Shown: piece after piece, positions 34,813-43,125 of the stretch
How positions within the stretch are numbered: position 1 is the stretch's first letter
Layout: every line of letters starts with the position of its first letter
Source: Kitasatospora sp. MAA4
GTDB lineage: Bacteria; Actinomycetota; Actinomycetes; Streptomycetales; Streptomycetaceae
Assembly: GCF_029893355.1 (NCBI RefSeq)
Contig: NZ_JARZAI010000013.1
Coordinates: 170,845 to 234,844, forward strand
Direction of reading: 5' to 3'
DNA: 64,000 nucleotides
Program-made: the position numbers and the translations under genes
Notes under the pieces: generated by a model
What the model saw: only the letters and a program-made list of their open reading frames with translations
Told to the model about the DNA's origin: nothing
The model's database searches: none

Positions 34813-35594
34813 GTCCCGTCCCGCAGCTGGTCGTGCACCGCGACAAGGAGCTGATGGCCCAGGCTGCCGCTGCCCGGCTGATCACCAAGATCGTCGACGC
34901 GCAGGCCGCCCGGGGCACCGCCTCCGTGGTGCTCACCGGCGGGCGCAACGGCAACGCGCTGCTCGCGGCCATCGCGGCGTCCCCCGCGCGGGACGCCGTG
35001 GACTGGTCGCGGCTGGATCTGTGGTGGGGCGACGAGCGCTTCGTCCCCGCCGCGAACCCGGAGCGCAACGCCGTGCAGGCCGCCGACGAGCTGCTGTCCC
35101 GCGTCCCGCTGGACCCGGCCCGGGTGCACTGGATGCCCGCCTCGGACGGCGCTGACGGCGCCGACGTGGAGGCCGCCGCCGAGCGGTACGCCGAGGAGCT
35201 GGCACGGGCCGCGGGTCCCGAGGACCGCGCCCGGGTGCCCGCCTTCGACGTGCTGCTGCTCGGCGTCGGCCCGGACACCCACGTGGCCTCGCTCTTCCCC
35301 GAGCACCCGGGCGTTCGGGAGAACGCCCGCACGGTGGTCGGGGTGCGCGGCGCGCCGAAGCCCCCGCCGACCCGGGTCTCGCTGACCCTGCCGGCGATCC
35401 GGGCGGCCCGCGAGGTCTGGCTGCTGGCGGCCGGCGAGGACAAGGCCGACGCGGTCGCGCTGGCGCTGTCCGGGCCGGGCGAACTGCTGGCGCCGGCCTC
35501 CGGCGCGTACGGGACCAGTCGCACGCTCTGGCTGCTCGACCGGGCGGCCGCGGCGAAGATCCCGGCGGCGCTCTATCCGCCGGCTTCTGCCTGA
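34809..35594 (+). CDS. pgl: 6-phosphogluconolactonase
   Basis: A 261-residue DevB/SOL-type lactonase that hydrolyses 6-phosphogluconolactone, the product of Zwf. Visible blocks are 'VVLTGGRNGNALL', 'DLWWGDERFVPAANPERN' (about 74-91), 'LLLGVGPDTHVASLFP' and 'RVSLTLPAIRAAREVWLLAAGEDKADAV'. The ATG overlaps the opcA stop (ATGA), so zwf-opcA-pgl are translated as a coupled set. A strong terminator follows. Confidence 0.96.
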   Translation: MSPVPQLVVHRDKELMAQAAAARLITKIVDAQAARGTASVVLTGGRNGNALLAAIAASPARDAVDWSRLDLWWGDERFVPAANPERNAVQAADELLSRVPLDPARVHWMPASDGADGADVEAAAERYAEELARAAGPEDRARVPAFDVLLLGVGPDTHVASLFPEHPGVRENARTVVGVRGAPKPPPTRVSLTLPAIRAAREVWLLAAGEDKADAVALALSGPGELLAPASGAYGTSRTLWLLDRAAAAKIPAALYPPASA

Positions 35595-35606
35595 CGGACG
35601 GGCAAC

Positions 35607-35649
35607 ACGACGGTGGGGGTGGCGAGTTGATCGCCACCCCCACCGTCGT
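35607..35649. terminator. 19-bp stem-loop ending the tkt-pgl operon
   Basis: Perfect inverted repeat 35607-35625 against 35631-35649 with a 5-nt loop, between pgl and the convergent ABC permease gene. Can act in both directions. Confidence 0.9.
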
Positions 35650-35657
35650 ATGCGGGC

Positions 35658-36662
35658 TCAGCCGAATCGGCGGGCACTCCAGCGCAGCGTGAAGAGGACC
35701 AGCGCCGCGGCCAGCACCAGGCAGATGCCGCACTCGACCAGTTGCAGCGGCCAGTAGTCCGCCGCGTGGTGCACGTCGGTGAACTCGCGTACGTCCGCCC
35801 CGCATCCGGCGACGTCGTTGCCGCCGCACGGGTCGCCGTAGGGCAGCCGGGTGCCGTCCGGCCGCAGGTAGCCCTGGGCGATTCCCCAGACGCTGTTGGG
35901 CAGTTCGGACATCGGGACGATCTCGGTGTGCCACGGCCACAGGTAGGGCCGCACGCTGGAGAGCGCGACCTGAAGCGCCACCAGCACGGCCAGCGTGGCG
36001 CCCATCGCCGGCACCACCCGGCGCACCAGCGCGCCCGCGGCCACCCCGACCGCCAGGGCCAGCAGCACGCCGGCGACCAGCAGCGGGCCGCCGGAGGCCA
36101 CGAAGCTCGTGCTGAACCAGGAGATGCCCGAGACCTCGTTGGCCGAGGGCTGCCAGACCCAGCGGAAGAGCAGCGCCAGCACGGCGGAGCCCAGCGCGCA
36201 GAGCAGCCCGACCCGCAGCAGCTTGGCCGCCAGCCAGCGCCGGGCGGAGTACGACTGGGTCGCCACCAGCCGCCAGGTCCCGCCCTCCAGTTCGCGTGCC
36301 AGCAGCGGCGCGCCGACCAGCACCCCGAGCACGGTCGGCAGCAGCCGCAGCAGCCACCCGATGCCCTTGAGCGAATCGCCGTACGTCATCCGGAAGCGGT
36401 CGACGGCCCCCTGCACCGCCTCCCCCTGGCAGTTCGGGTCGTTGCTGATCTCCGCACAGCCGGCGATGTGGTGGCTGTCGATGTAGGAGACCATCGCGCC
36501 GCGCAGGAACGGGAATCCGACGACCGCCACCAGGACGGCGGCCAGCCAGAACCAGACCAGCGCCCGGTGCTGGCGCCACACCAGCCAGCCGAGGCCGCGC
36601 GGACGCAGCCGAGTGCGCTCGTCGAGGCCGATAGCCTCCACCGCGACGTGTTGCCCGATCAT
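35658..36662 (-). CDS. Orphan ABC-2 type permease
   Basis: A 334-residue membrane protein with about six helices and two long external loops. The first loop carries Cys pairs ('GCAEISNDPNCQG') and the last loop 'PCGGNDVAGCGADVRE'. 'LLARELEGGTWRLVATQSYSARRW' fits an ABC-2 permease. No ATPase or GntR gene is beside it in this window, although such permeases are usually encoded with them. The ATG at 36662 (GGGTGGGGA upstream) is preferred; in-frame ATGs at 36677 and 36689 exist, the latter inside a long palindrome. Confidence 0.8.
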   Translation of the reverse strand: MIGQHVAVEAIGLDERTRLRPRGLGWLVWRQHRALVWFWLAAVLVAVVGFPFLRGAMVSYIDSHHIAGCAEISNDPNCQGEAVQGAVDRFRMTYGDSLKGIGWLLRLLPTVLGVLVGAPLLARELEGGTWRLVATQSYSARRWLAAKLLRVGLLCALGSAVLALLFRWVWQPSANEVSGISWFSTSFVASGGPLLVAGVLLALAVGVAAGALVRRVVPAMGATLAVLVALQVALSSVRPYLWPWHTEIVPMSELPNSVWGIAQGYLRPDGTRLPYGDPCGGNDVAGCGADVREFTDVHHAADYWPLQLVECGICLVLAAALVLFTLRWSARRFG

Positions 36663-36681
36663 GCCGTCCCCACCCATCAGC

Positions 36682-36717
36682 ACCACCATTCCACTAAGTA
36701 CTTAGTGGAATGGTGGT
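36682..36717. promoter_or_regulatory. 36-bp perfect palindrome, operator-like (core ACTAAGTACTTAGT)
   Basis: The two 18-nt halves 36682-36699 and 36700-36717 are exact reverse complements. The AT-rich core ACTAAGTACTTAGT stands out from the GC-rich flanks. It lies immediately upstream of the ABC-2 permease and only 5 bp from the terminator of the neighbouring gene. Such dyads before ABC-2 genes are often bound by GntR/YtrA-type repressors; this is an inference. Confidence 0.6.
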
Positions 36718-36722
36718 CCAAA

Positions 36723-36759
36723 AAAGTCCCCTCGTCAAACTCGTTGACGGGGGGACTTT
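36723..36759. terminator. Stem-loop ending the rbpA-like gene
   Basis: Arms 36723-36738 and 36744-36759 pair over 16 bp including one T-G wobble, 5-nt loop, flanked by an A-tract on the plus strand that becomes a T-tract on the minus strand. That is the classical form for minus-strand termination. Confidence 0.85.
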
Positions 36760-36767
36760 CGGGACGG

Positions 36768-37103
36768 TCAGATCTCGCCGCGCAGCTTGGCCAGCGCCTC
36801 GGCCAGGATCGCCTCGCCGTCGGCGTCGCTGCGGCGCTCGCGGACGTACGCGAGGTGCGTCTTGTAGGGCTCGTTGCGGGACGGCGCCGGCGGGTTGTCC
36901 TCGTCCTGCCCGGCCGGGAACCCACAGCGCGGGCAGTCCCAGGTGTCCGGGATGACGGCCTCGGCGGCAAAGCTGGGGCGCGTCTCGTGCTTGTTGGCGC
37001 ACCAGAAGGAGATCCGGTTTCGGGGGGCGGACTCGCCGCGTTCCGCCTCACCCATCGGGCCGGCCCCGACCCTGCTGCCACGGATGGCGTTGCCACTTGC
37101 CAC
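36768..37103 (-). CDS. RbpA-family RNA polymerase-binding protein
   Basis: A 111-residue protein of the RbpA family, which binds sigma factor and core RNA polymerase and helps open-complex formation. 'AIRGSRVGAGPMGE' at the N-terminus, the zinc-type region 'WCANKHE....IPDTWDCPRCG', and the C-terminal sigma-interaction part 'PYKTHLAYVRERRSDADGEAILAEALAKLR' are all present. The best known RbpA carries 'THWDMLMERR' instead, so this is probably the paralogue (RbpB-like) that sits beside secG in streptomycetes. Confidence 0.85.
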   Translation of the reverse strand: MASGNAIRGSRVGAGPMGEAERGESAPRNRISFWCANKHETRPSFAAEAVIPDTWDCPRCGFPAGQDEDNPPAPSRNEPYKTHLAYVRERRSDADGEAILAEALAKLRGEI

Positions 37104-37286
37104 GGTCTGACTCCCTGCGTGCCGCTATACCGCCTGGGACTGCCCAGGTGTTGTCGACCGTGCCCCGAGGGCCGGCCCCACATCCGCCCGCCGACCGGCC
37201 GCCCGCTGCGGACCGTGTTGGCAAGTTGTCCTAGTGTACGGAGCGGATAAGGATCTGTCCGCACCGCCTCCGGGACTGAGGAAGGG

Positions 37287-37523
37287 TCAGCTCTTGACCT
37301 TGATCAGCAGGCCGAGCACCACGATGCAGGCGAACCAGCCGAGGCCCACAAGGATGGTGATGCGGTCGAGGTTGCGCTCCGCCACGGCCGAGCCGCCGCC
37401 GGCGGACATCGAGCCGCCGCCGAACATGTCGGACAGGCCGCCGCCCTTCCCCTTGTGCAGGAGCACCAGGAGGATCATCAGCAGACTGAAGATGATCAGG
37501 GCAATCGAGAACCCGAGAACCAC
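37287..37523 (-). CDS. secG: SecG preprotein translocase subunit
   Basis: A 78-residue membrane protein with two helices (about 3-20 and 53-72) around the loop 'HKGKGGGLSDMFGGG', the SecG hallmark. It supports SecYE during protein export. The GTG at 37523 ('MVLGFSIALII') is chosen over ATG 37556 because the longer form adds 11 residues not typical of the family and the ATG has no ribosome site. Last gene of the gap-pgk-tpi-secG series. Confidence 0.93.
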   Translation of the reverse strand: MVLGFSIALIIFSLLMILLVLLHKGKGGGLSDMFGGGSMSAGGGSAVAERNLDRITILVGLGWFACIVVLGLLIKVKS

Positions 37524-37562
37524 GGCGGGACCAACTCTCTCGTACGGTTGGGTCATGGGCGA

Positions 37563-37595
37563 GGGGCCGGGCCGCCCGAAAGGCGGTCCGGCCCC
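37563..37595. terminator. 14-bp stem-loop between tpiA and secG
   Basis: Arms 37563-37576 and 37582-37595 pair with a single G-T wobble and a 5-nt loop. It lies 24 bp after the tpiA stop and upstream of secG, so it may act as partial terminator or as an mRNA 3' end for the glycolytic genes. Confidence 0.65.
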
Positions 37596-37619
37596 AAAGA
37601 CTACGTTGCTGTGAGGGCG

Positions 37620-38405
37620 TTAGCCTACTGCCTGCTCGCGGTAACGCACGATCTTGACGAACTCGTCGGCGTCAAGGGAGGCCCCGCCGATCAGCGCGCC
37701 GTCCACGTCGGGCTTGGCCATCAGGCCGGCCGCGCTGGAGGACTTCACCGAACCGCCGTACAGCACGCGGACCTTGTCGGCCAGCTCGGCCGAGTACAGC
37801 TCCGCCAGCCGGCCGCGGATCGCCGCGCAGACCTCCTGCGCGTCCTCCGGAGTGGCCACCTCGCCGGTGCCGATCGCCCAGACCGGCTCGTACGCGACGA
37901 CGATCCGCTCGACGTCCGAGGCCGGGACGGCGGTCAGCGCGCCGTCCAGCTGGGCCAGCGTGTGCGCGACGTGCGTGCCGGCCTTGCGGACCTCCAGCGG
38001 CTCGCCGATGCACAGGATCGGCACCACCCCGTTGCGGTAGGCGGCCTTCACCTTGGCGTTGACGATCTCCTCGTTCTCGCCGTGGTACTGGCGGCGCTCC
38101 GAGTGGCCGATCACCGCGTAGGTGCACTTGAGCTTGGACAGCATCGGGCCCGAGATCTCACCGGTGTAGGCACCGGAGTCGTGCGCCGAGATGTCCTGCG
38201 AGCCGTACTTGATCTTCAGCTTGTCGCCGTCGACCAGGGTCTGCACCGAGCGCAGGTCGGTGAACGGGACCAGGACGGCGACCTCGACCGCGTCGTAGTC
38301 CTTGTCGGCCAGCGCGAAGGCCAGCTTCTGGGTGTGCTGGATGGCCTCGAGGTGGTTGAGGTTCATCTTCCAGTTGCCCGCCATCAGCGGGGTGCGGTCA
38401 GTCAT
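37620..38405 (-). CDS. tpiA: Triosephosphate isomerase
   Basis: A 261-residue TIM barrel interconverting dihydroxyacetone phosphate and glyceraldehyde 3-phosphate. 'GNWKMN' holds the catalytic Lys (residue 13), 'IGHSERR' the catalytic His, 'AYEPVWAIGTG' the catalytic Glu, and 'YGGSV' the phosphate site. The start lies 4 bp after the pgk stop, with GGAAGG inside the pgk end. Confidence 0.98.
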   Translation of the reverse strand: MTDRTPLMAGNWKMNLNHLEAIQHTQKLAFALADKDYDAVEVAVLVPFTDLRSVQTLVDGDKLKIKYGSQDISAHDSGAYTGEISGPMLSKLKCTYAVIGHSERRQYHGENEEIVNAKVKAAYRNGVVPILCIGEPLEVRKAGTHVAHTLAQLDGALTAVPASDVERIVVAYEPVWAIGTGEVATPEDAQEVCAAIRGRLAELYSAELADKVRVLYGGSVKSSSAAGLMAKPDVDGALIGGASLDADEFVKIVRYREQAVG

Positions 38406-38409
38406 CTGC

Positions 38410-39618
38410 TCAGCCTTCCAGGGCGGCGAGACCGGGGAGCGTCTTGCCCTCCAGGTACTCCAGGCTCGCGCCACCGCCGGTCGAGATGTGCCCGAACTTC
38501 GTCTCGTCGAAGCCCAGGATGCGGACGGCCGCGGCGGAGTCCCCGCCGCCGACCACGGTGAACGCGTCGGTCGCCAGCAGCGCCTGTGCGACGGCCTTGG
38601 TGCCGTTGGCGAACTCCGGGTGCTCGAAGACGCCGACCGGGCCGTTCCAGAAGACGGTGGCCGCGTCGGCCAGCTTCTCGGCGAAGAGCGCGCGCGACTT
38701 CGGGCCGATGTCCAGGCCCTCCTTGTCGGCGGGGATCTTGTCGGCGTCGACGATCTCGAAGTCCGCGACCGGCGCCTTGGTCTTCAGGTCGGGGAACGTC
38801 GCGGAGACCGCGATGTCCACCGGCAGGACGAACTCCACGCCGTTCTTCTTCGCCCGCTCCAGGTACTCCAGGACGGTCGGGATCTGGTCCTTCTGCAGCA
38901 GCGAGATGCCGACCTCGTGGCCCTGGGCCGCGAGGAAGGTGTACGCCATGCCGCCGCCGATCAGGATCCGGTCGGCCTTGCCCAGCAGGTTGTCGATCAC
39001 GCCGACCTTGTCGGAGACCTTCGAGCCGCCCAGCACCACCACGTACGGGCGGGCCACCTCCTCGGTGAGCCGCTTGAGCACGGCCACCTCGGTGGCGATC
39101 AGGTCGCCGACGGCGTGCGGCAGGCGGGCTGGCAGGTCGTAGACCGAGGCGTGCTTGCGGTGCACCGCACCGAAGCCGTCGCCCACGTAGAGGTCGGCCA
39201 GGGCGGCGAGCTGGTCGGCGAAGGCGCCACGCTCCGCGTCGTCCTTGCTCGTCTCACCCGCATTGAAGCGCAGGTTCTCCAGCAGCGTGACCTCGCCGTC
39301 GGCCAGGGCGGCGACGGTGGCCTTCGCGCTGTCGCCCACGGTGTCGGTGGCGAAGGCCACCGGCTTGCCGAGGATCTCGCCGAGGCGGACGGCCACCGGC
39401 GCGAGCGAGAACTGCGGGTCCGGCTCACCCTTGGGACGGCCGAGGTGCGAGGCGACGATCACCTTGGCGCCACGCTCCAGCAGCTTGGCGATCGTCGGGG
39501 CGACGGCGCGGATCCGGCCGTCGTCGGTGATGGTGTCGCCCGAGAGCGGCACGTTGAGGTCGGCGCGGACGAAGACCCGCTTGCCGTCCACAGCACCGAG
39601 TTCGTCGATGGTCTTCAC
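38410..39618 (-). CDS. pgk: Phosphoglycerate kinase
   Basis: A 402-residue enzyme making ATP and 3-phosphoglycerate from 1,3-bisphosphoglycerate. 'RADLNVPL' (about 18-25), 'ASHLGRPKG' and 'LENLRFNAGE' build the substrate side. 'VLGGSKVSDKVGVI' and 'VGGGDSAAAVRIL' build the nucleotide side. GTG at 39618 with AGGAGAAC upstream; the frame extends further but that part is the terminator region after gap. Confidence 0.98.
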   Translation of the reverse strand: MKTIDELGAVDGKRVFVRADLNVPLSGDTITDDGRIRAVAPTIAKLLERGAKVIVASHLGRPKGEPDPQFSLAPVAVRLGEILGKPVAFATDTVGDSAKATVAALADGEVTLLENLRFNAGETSKDDAERGAFADQLAALADLYVGDGFGAVHRKHASVYDLPARLPHAVGDLIATEVAVLKRLTEEVARPYVVVLGGSKVSDKVGVIDNLLGKADRILIGGGMAYTFLAAQGHEVGISLLQKDQIPTVLEYLERAKKNGVEFVLPVDIAVSATFPDLKTKAPVADFEIVDADKIPADKEGLDIGPKSRALFAEKLADAATVFWNGPVGVFEHPEFANGTKAVAQALLATDAFTVVGGGDSAAAVRILGFDETKFGHISTGGGASLEYLEGKTLPGLAALEG

Positions 39619-39696
39619 GATTTCGTTCTCCTGGAAGGGGGGTGGCGCTCGTAGCGGCACTGCTCCGGGCCGCCGAAGGGAGAGGGTGGGCAGGCC

Positions 39697-39737
39697 CCGG
39701 GGCCCGCACGGCGAGTCGTGCGCCGTACGGGCCCCGG
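39697..39737. terminator. Stem-loop between gap and pgk
   Basis: A 10-bp outer stem (39697-39706 with 39728-39737) and a 6-bp inner stem (39708-39713 with 39721-39726) separated by one C-A mismatch; 7-nt loop. It follows the gap stop by 28 bp on the minus strand. Confidence 0.75.
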
Positions 39738-39765
39738 TCCTCACATCACGTCAGCTCCCGCTGCG

Positions 39766-40770
39766 TCAGAGCTGGCCACCGACGAGCGTGGTCAGGTTGA
39801 CGAGGCGGTTCGAGTAGCCCCACTCGTTGTCGTACCAGCCGAAGACCTTGACCTGGTCGCCCTGGACCATGGTCATCAGCGAGTCGAAGATCGTGGAGAA
39901 CGGCGAGTTCACGATGTCGGAGGAGACGATCGGGTCCTCGGTGTACTGCAGGATGCCCTTGAGGCTGCTCTCGGACGCCTTCTGGAAGGCGGCGTTGACC
40001 TCCTCGATGGTCACCTCGCGCTCCAGGGTCACCACGAGGTCGGTGATCGAACCGGTCGGGACCGGGACGCGCAGCGAGGTGCCGTCCAGCTTGCCCTTGA
40101 GCTCCGGCAGGACCAGCGCGGTGGCCTTGGCGGCACCCGTCGAGGTCGGGATGATGTTCAGCGACGCGGCACGGGCACGGCGCAGGTCCTTGTGCGGGAA
40201 GTCCAGCGTGACCTGGTCGTTCGTGAACGCGTGCACCGTCGTCATCATGCCCTTGACGATGCCGAAGTTCTCCAGCAGCACCTTGGCCAGCGGCGCCACG
40301 CAGTTCGTGGTGCAGGACGCGTTGGAGATGATGGTGTGCTTCGCGGCGTCATACTTGTCGTCGTTGACACCCATGACGATGGTGATGTCCTCGCCGGTGG
40401 CCGGCGCGGAGATGATGACCTTCTTGGCACCGGCGGTGACGTGCTTCTTTGCAGCGTCGGCGCTGGTGAAGATACCGGTGGACTCGATCACGACGTCGGC
40501 GCCGAGCTCGGCCCAGGGAAGGTTGGCCGGGTCACGCTCGGCGATGACCTTGAAGGTCTTGCCGTCGACCGTGATGCTGTCAGCGGTGTGGCTGATCTCG
40601 CCCTGGAAGGTGCCAAGGATCGAGTCGTACTTGAGCAGGTGAGCCAGGGTCTTGGTGTCCGTCAGGTCGTTGACACCGACGATCTCGATGTCCGCGCCCT
40701 GAGCCTTGACCGCACGGAAGAAGTTGCGGCCGATGCGGCCGAATCCGTTGATGCCTACCCGGATCGTCAC
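39766..40770 (-). CDS. gap: Glyceraldehyde-3-phosphate dehydrogenase, type I
   Basis: A 334-residue NAD-dependent dehydrogenase. The Rossmann motif 'GINGFGRIGRNFFRA' is at residues 6-20, and Cys153 of 'SNASCTTNC' is the catalytic thiol, with His in 'MMTTVHAFTNDQ'. The 'VNDLTD' stretch around residue 33 fits NAD preference. The GTG at 40770 follows GAGGAGAT. Highly expressed codon usage. Confidence 0.98.
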   Translation of the reverse strand: MTIRVGINGFGRIGRNFFRAVKAQGADIEIVGVNDLTDTKTLAHLLKYDSILGTFQGEISHTADSITVDGKTFKVIAERDPANLPWAELGADVVIESTGIFTSADAAKKHVTAGAKKVIISAPATGEDITIVMGVNDDKYDAAKHTIISNASCTTNCVAPLAKVLLENFGIVKGMMTTVHAFTNDQVTLDFPHKDLRRARAASLNIIPTSTGAAKATALVLPELKGKLDGTSLRVPVPTGSITDLVVTLEREVTIEEVNAAFQKASESSLKGILQYTEDPIVSSDIVNSPFSTIFDSLMTMVQGDQVKVFGWYDNEWGYSNRLVNLTTLVGGQL

Positions 40771-41046
40771 GAAACCGATCTCCTCTGAGCTACGCCGGGC
40801 TATGCCGACGGGGTGGAAAAGGGATGTCCCCGACCACCAGTGACCCTACCTCTCCCGCGCAGGAGGGGGCACATCCTGTCCAGCCCCGAAGCCTTGGCGT
40901 GGCGCGGTTCCGGGCACCTGCGCGAGCCGGCTCACCACCCGCGTACGGCAGTTGGCAGCGGGCGCGGAAACGGCTCGGCGGAGCGAGAAAAGCGCCGCCC
41001 CGGACTCCGCGGAGTCCGGGGCGGCGCAGGATACGCGACGAACGCC
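40771..41046. other. gap promoter region and whiA terminator, 276 bp
   Basis: The region upstream of gap on the minus strand. It contains the 36-bp palindrome at 40992-41027 that ends the whiA transcription unit. The remaining about 220 bp should carry the gap promoter, but I could not identify it with confidence. Confidence 0.5.
40992..41027. terminator. 18-bp perfect stem ending the rapZ-yvcK-whiA unit
   Basis: Arms 40992-41009 and 41010-41027 are exact reverse complements with no spacer, so the central bases form the loop. It lies 20 bp after the whiA stop on the minus strand. Confidence 0.85.
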
Positions 41047-42027
41047 TCAGCTGAGCGCCATCTCCTCGGTGAGATTCGCCTCGGTGCTCGGCAGGCCGAG
41101 CTCGGAGGCGCGCTTGTCCGCCATCGCCAGCAGCCGGCGGATCCGCCCGGCCACCGCGTCCTTGGTGAGCGGCGGATCGGCGAGCGCGCCCAGCTCCTCC
41201 AGCGAGGCCTGCTTGTGCTGCATCCGCAGCTGGCCGGCCGCGGCGAGGTGCTCGGGGACCTCGTCGCCGAGGATCTCCAGCGCCCGCTGCACCCGGGCCC
41301 CGGCCGCGACGGCCGCGCGGGCCGAGCGGCGCAGGTTGGCGTCGTCGAAGTTGGCCAGCCGGTTGGCGGTGGCCCGCACCTCGCGGCGCAGCCGGCGCTC
41401 CTCCCAGGCCAGCACCGACTCGTGCGCGCCGAGCCGGGTCAGCAGGGCGCCGATCGCGTCGCCGTCCCGGATCACCACCCGGTCCGCGCCGCGCACCTCG
41501 CGGGCCTTGGCCGGGATGCCCAGCCGGCGGGCCGCGCCGACCAGCGCGAGGGCCGCCTCGGAGCCGGGGCAGGTGATCTCCAGCGAGGAGGACCTGCCCG
41601 GCTCGGTCAGCGAGCCGTGCGCCAGGAAGGCCCCGCGCCAGGCCGCCTCCGCGTCGCAGGTCGCGCCGGAGACCACCGCCGGGGGCAGCCCCCGGATCGG
41701 GCGTCCTCGCCCGTCCACCAGGCCCGTCTGCCGGGCCAGCAGTTCGCCGTCCTTCACCACACGGACCACGTACCGACTGCCGCGCCGCAGGCCGCTGGGG
41801 GCCATCACCACCAGATCCGAGGAGTGCCCGAAGATCTCCAGCAGGTCCTTGCGCAGCCGTCGCGCCGCAACGCCGGTGTCCAGCTCCGCCTCGATCACGA
41901 TGCGGCCACTCACAATGTGGAGTCCGCCCGCGAATCGCAGGATCGCCGATACCTCAGCCTTGCGGCAGCAGGCCCGGGTGACAGGGAGCCGGCTGATCTC
42001 GTCCTTCACCGCTGCCGTCATCGCCAT
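41047..42027 (-). CDS. whiA: WhiA sporulation transcription factor
   Basis: A 326-residue WhiA. In streptomycetes it works with WhiB to switch growing aerial hyphae to sporulation. The N-terminal two thirds are a degenerate LAGLIDADG homing-endonuclease fold ('CCRKAEVSAILRFAGGLH', 'WRGAFLAHGSL'). The C-terminal helix-turn-helix lies near 265-310 ('HKQASLEELGALADPPLTKDAVAGRIRRL'). ATG at 42027 ('MAMTAAVKDEISRLP') with GGAAGGAT. Overlaps yvcK by 10 bp. Confidence 0.97.
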   Translation of the reverse strand: MAMTAAVKDEISRLPVTRACCRKAEVSAILRFAGGLHIVSGRIVIEAELDTGVAARRLRKDLLEIFGHSSDLVVMAPSGLRRGSRYVVRVVKDGELLARQTGLVDGRGRPIRGLPPAVVSGATCDAEAAWRGAFLAHGSLTEPGRSSSLEITCPGSEAALALVGAARRLGIPAKAREVRGADRVVIRDGDAIGALLTRLGAHESVLAWEERRLRREVRATANRLANFDDANLRRSARAAVAAGARVQRALEILGDEVPEHLAAAGQLRMQHKQASLEELGALADPPLTKDAVAGRIRRLLAMADKRASELGLPSTEANLTEEMALS

Positions 42028-43082
42028 GGGCCGATCCTTCCATGTGTCCGGAAAATCCGGTCGTACGCCGCGGCCAGAAGCTCCGGGTCGTGTCGCGCCG
42101 TGCCGTCGGACGCCGCCACCTGGTCCAACACCAGCGCCGCGCCCATCCGCCCGGCGGCCTTCTCCAGGCCGGCCAGGTCGGCCACCCCGAAGGCGCCGCC
42201 GGTCACCGCGCGCTCGTCCACCAGGATGGCATCCACCACGAGCTCGGGAGCGTGGTCGGCGATCACCTCCAGGTGGCGCTGCGGGGTGAAGCCCTCGGTC
42301 TCGCCCGGCTGGGGGGCGAGGTTGAGGGTGAGCAGGCGCCGGGCCTTGGTCTGGGTCAGCGCCTTCGCCAGCTCGGGCACCAGCAGGTGCGGCAGCACGC
42401 TGGTGAACCAGGAACCGGGTCCGAGCACCACCCAGTCCGCCTCCAGCACCGCCGAGACGGCCTCCGGAACGGCCGGCGGCTCCTCGGGCAGCAGCCGCAC
42501 GGACTGGACGGTGCCGGGGGTGACCGCCACGTCGGCCTGGCCGCGCACGGCGGTGAGCTCGCCCGGGCGGGCCGGGTCGTGCCCGCGCACCATGGCCTCG
42601 ATGTCCAGCGGGACGGCCGACATCGGCAGCACCCGGCCCTGCACGTTGAGCAGCCGCCCGACCCACTCCAGCGCGGCGACCGGGTCGCCGAGCTTCTCCC
42701 AGAGCGCCACGATCAGCAGGTTGCCCACGGCGTGCCCGCCCAGCTCACCGGTGCCGGTGAAGCGCTGCTGGATGACCTCGGACCAGGTGCGGCCCCAGTC
42801 GTCGTCGCCGCACAGCGCGGCCAGCGCCTTGCGCAGGTCCCCCGGCGGCAGCACGCCCAGCTCGGCGCGCAGCCGGCCGCTGGAGCCACCGTCGTCGGCG
42901 ACGGTGACCACGGCGGTGAGGTCGCTGGTGAGCCGGCGCAGGGCGGAGAGGGAGGCCGACAGGCCCTGCCCGCCGCCCAGTGCGGTGATCTTCGGGGCAG
43001 TGCCGCGTGACTTCGCTGCGCCCGGGGAGCCCCGCTCGGCGGCCTTGTGCTGGAGCTGCCGCCCTGGCGAGTATCCCGTCAC
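42018..43082 (-). CDS. yvcK: YvcK/CofD-type gluconeogenesis factor family protein
   Basis: A 354-residue protein of the YvcK (UPF0052/CofD-like) family. YvcK binds UDP-GlcNAc-type ligands and affects cell shape and gluconeogenic growth in Bacillus and mycobacteria. 'ITALGGGQGLSASLSALRRL' and 'VVTVADDGGSSGRLR' form the nucleotide-binding part. 'GNLLIVALWEKLGDPVAAL' and 'VLGPGSWFTSVLPHLLV' are later family blocks. GTG at 43082 with GGGGTAGG upstream. Always found between rapZ and whiA, as here. Confidence 0.94.
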   Translation of the reverse strand: MTGYSPGRQLQHKAAERGSPGAAKSRGTAPKITALGGGQGLSASLSALRRLTSDLTAVVTVADDGGSSGRLRAELGVLPPGDLRKALAALCGDDDWGRTWSEVIQQRFTGTGELGGHAVGNLLIVALWEKLGDPVAALEWVGRLLNVQGRVLPMSAVPLDIEAMVRGHDPARPGELTAVRGQADVAVTPGTVQSVRLLPEEPPAVPEAVSAVLEADWVVLGPGSWFTSVLPHLLVPELAKALTQTKARRLLTLNLAPQPGETEGFTPQRHLEVIADHAPELVVDAILVDERAVTGGAFGVADLAGLEKAAGRMGAALVLDQVAASDGTARHDPELLAAAYDRIFRTHGRIGPWR

Positions 43083-43125
43083 ACCTACCCCACGTTTCTC
43101 TACTGCCGGCGGTGCAGGCCCGCCG

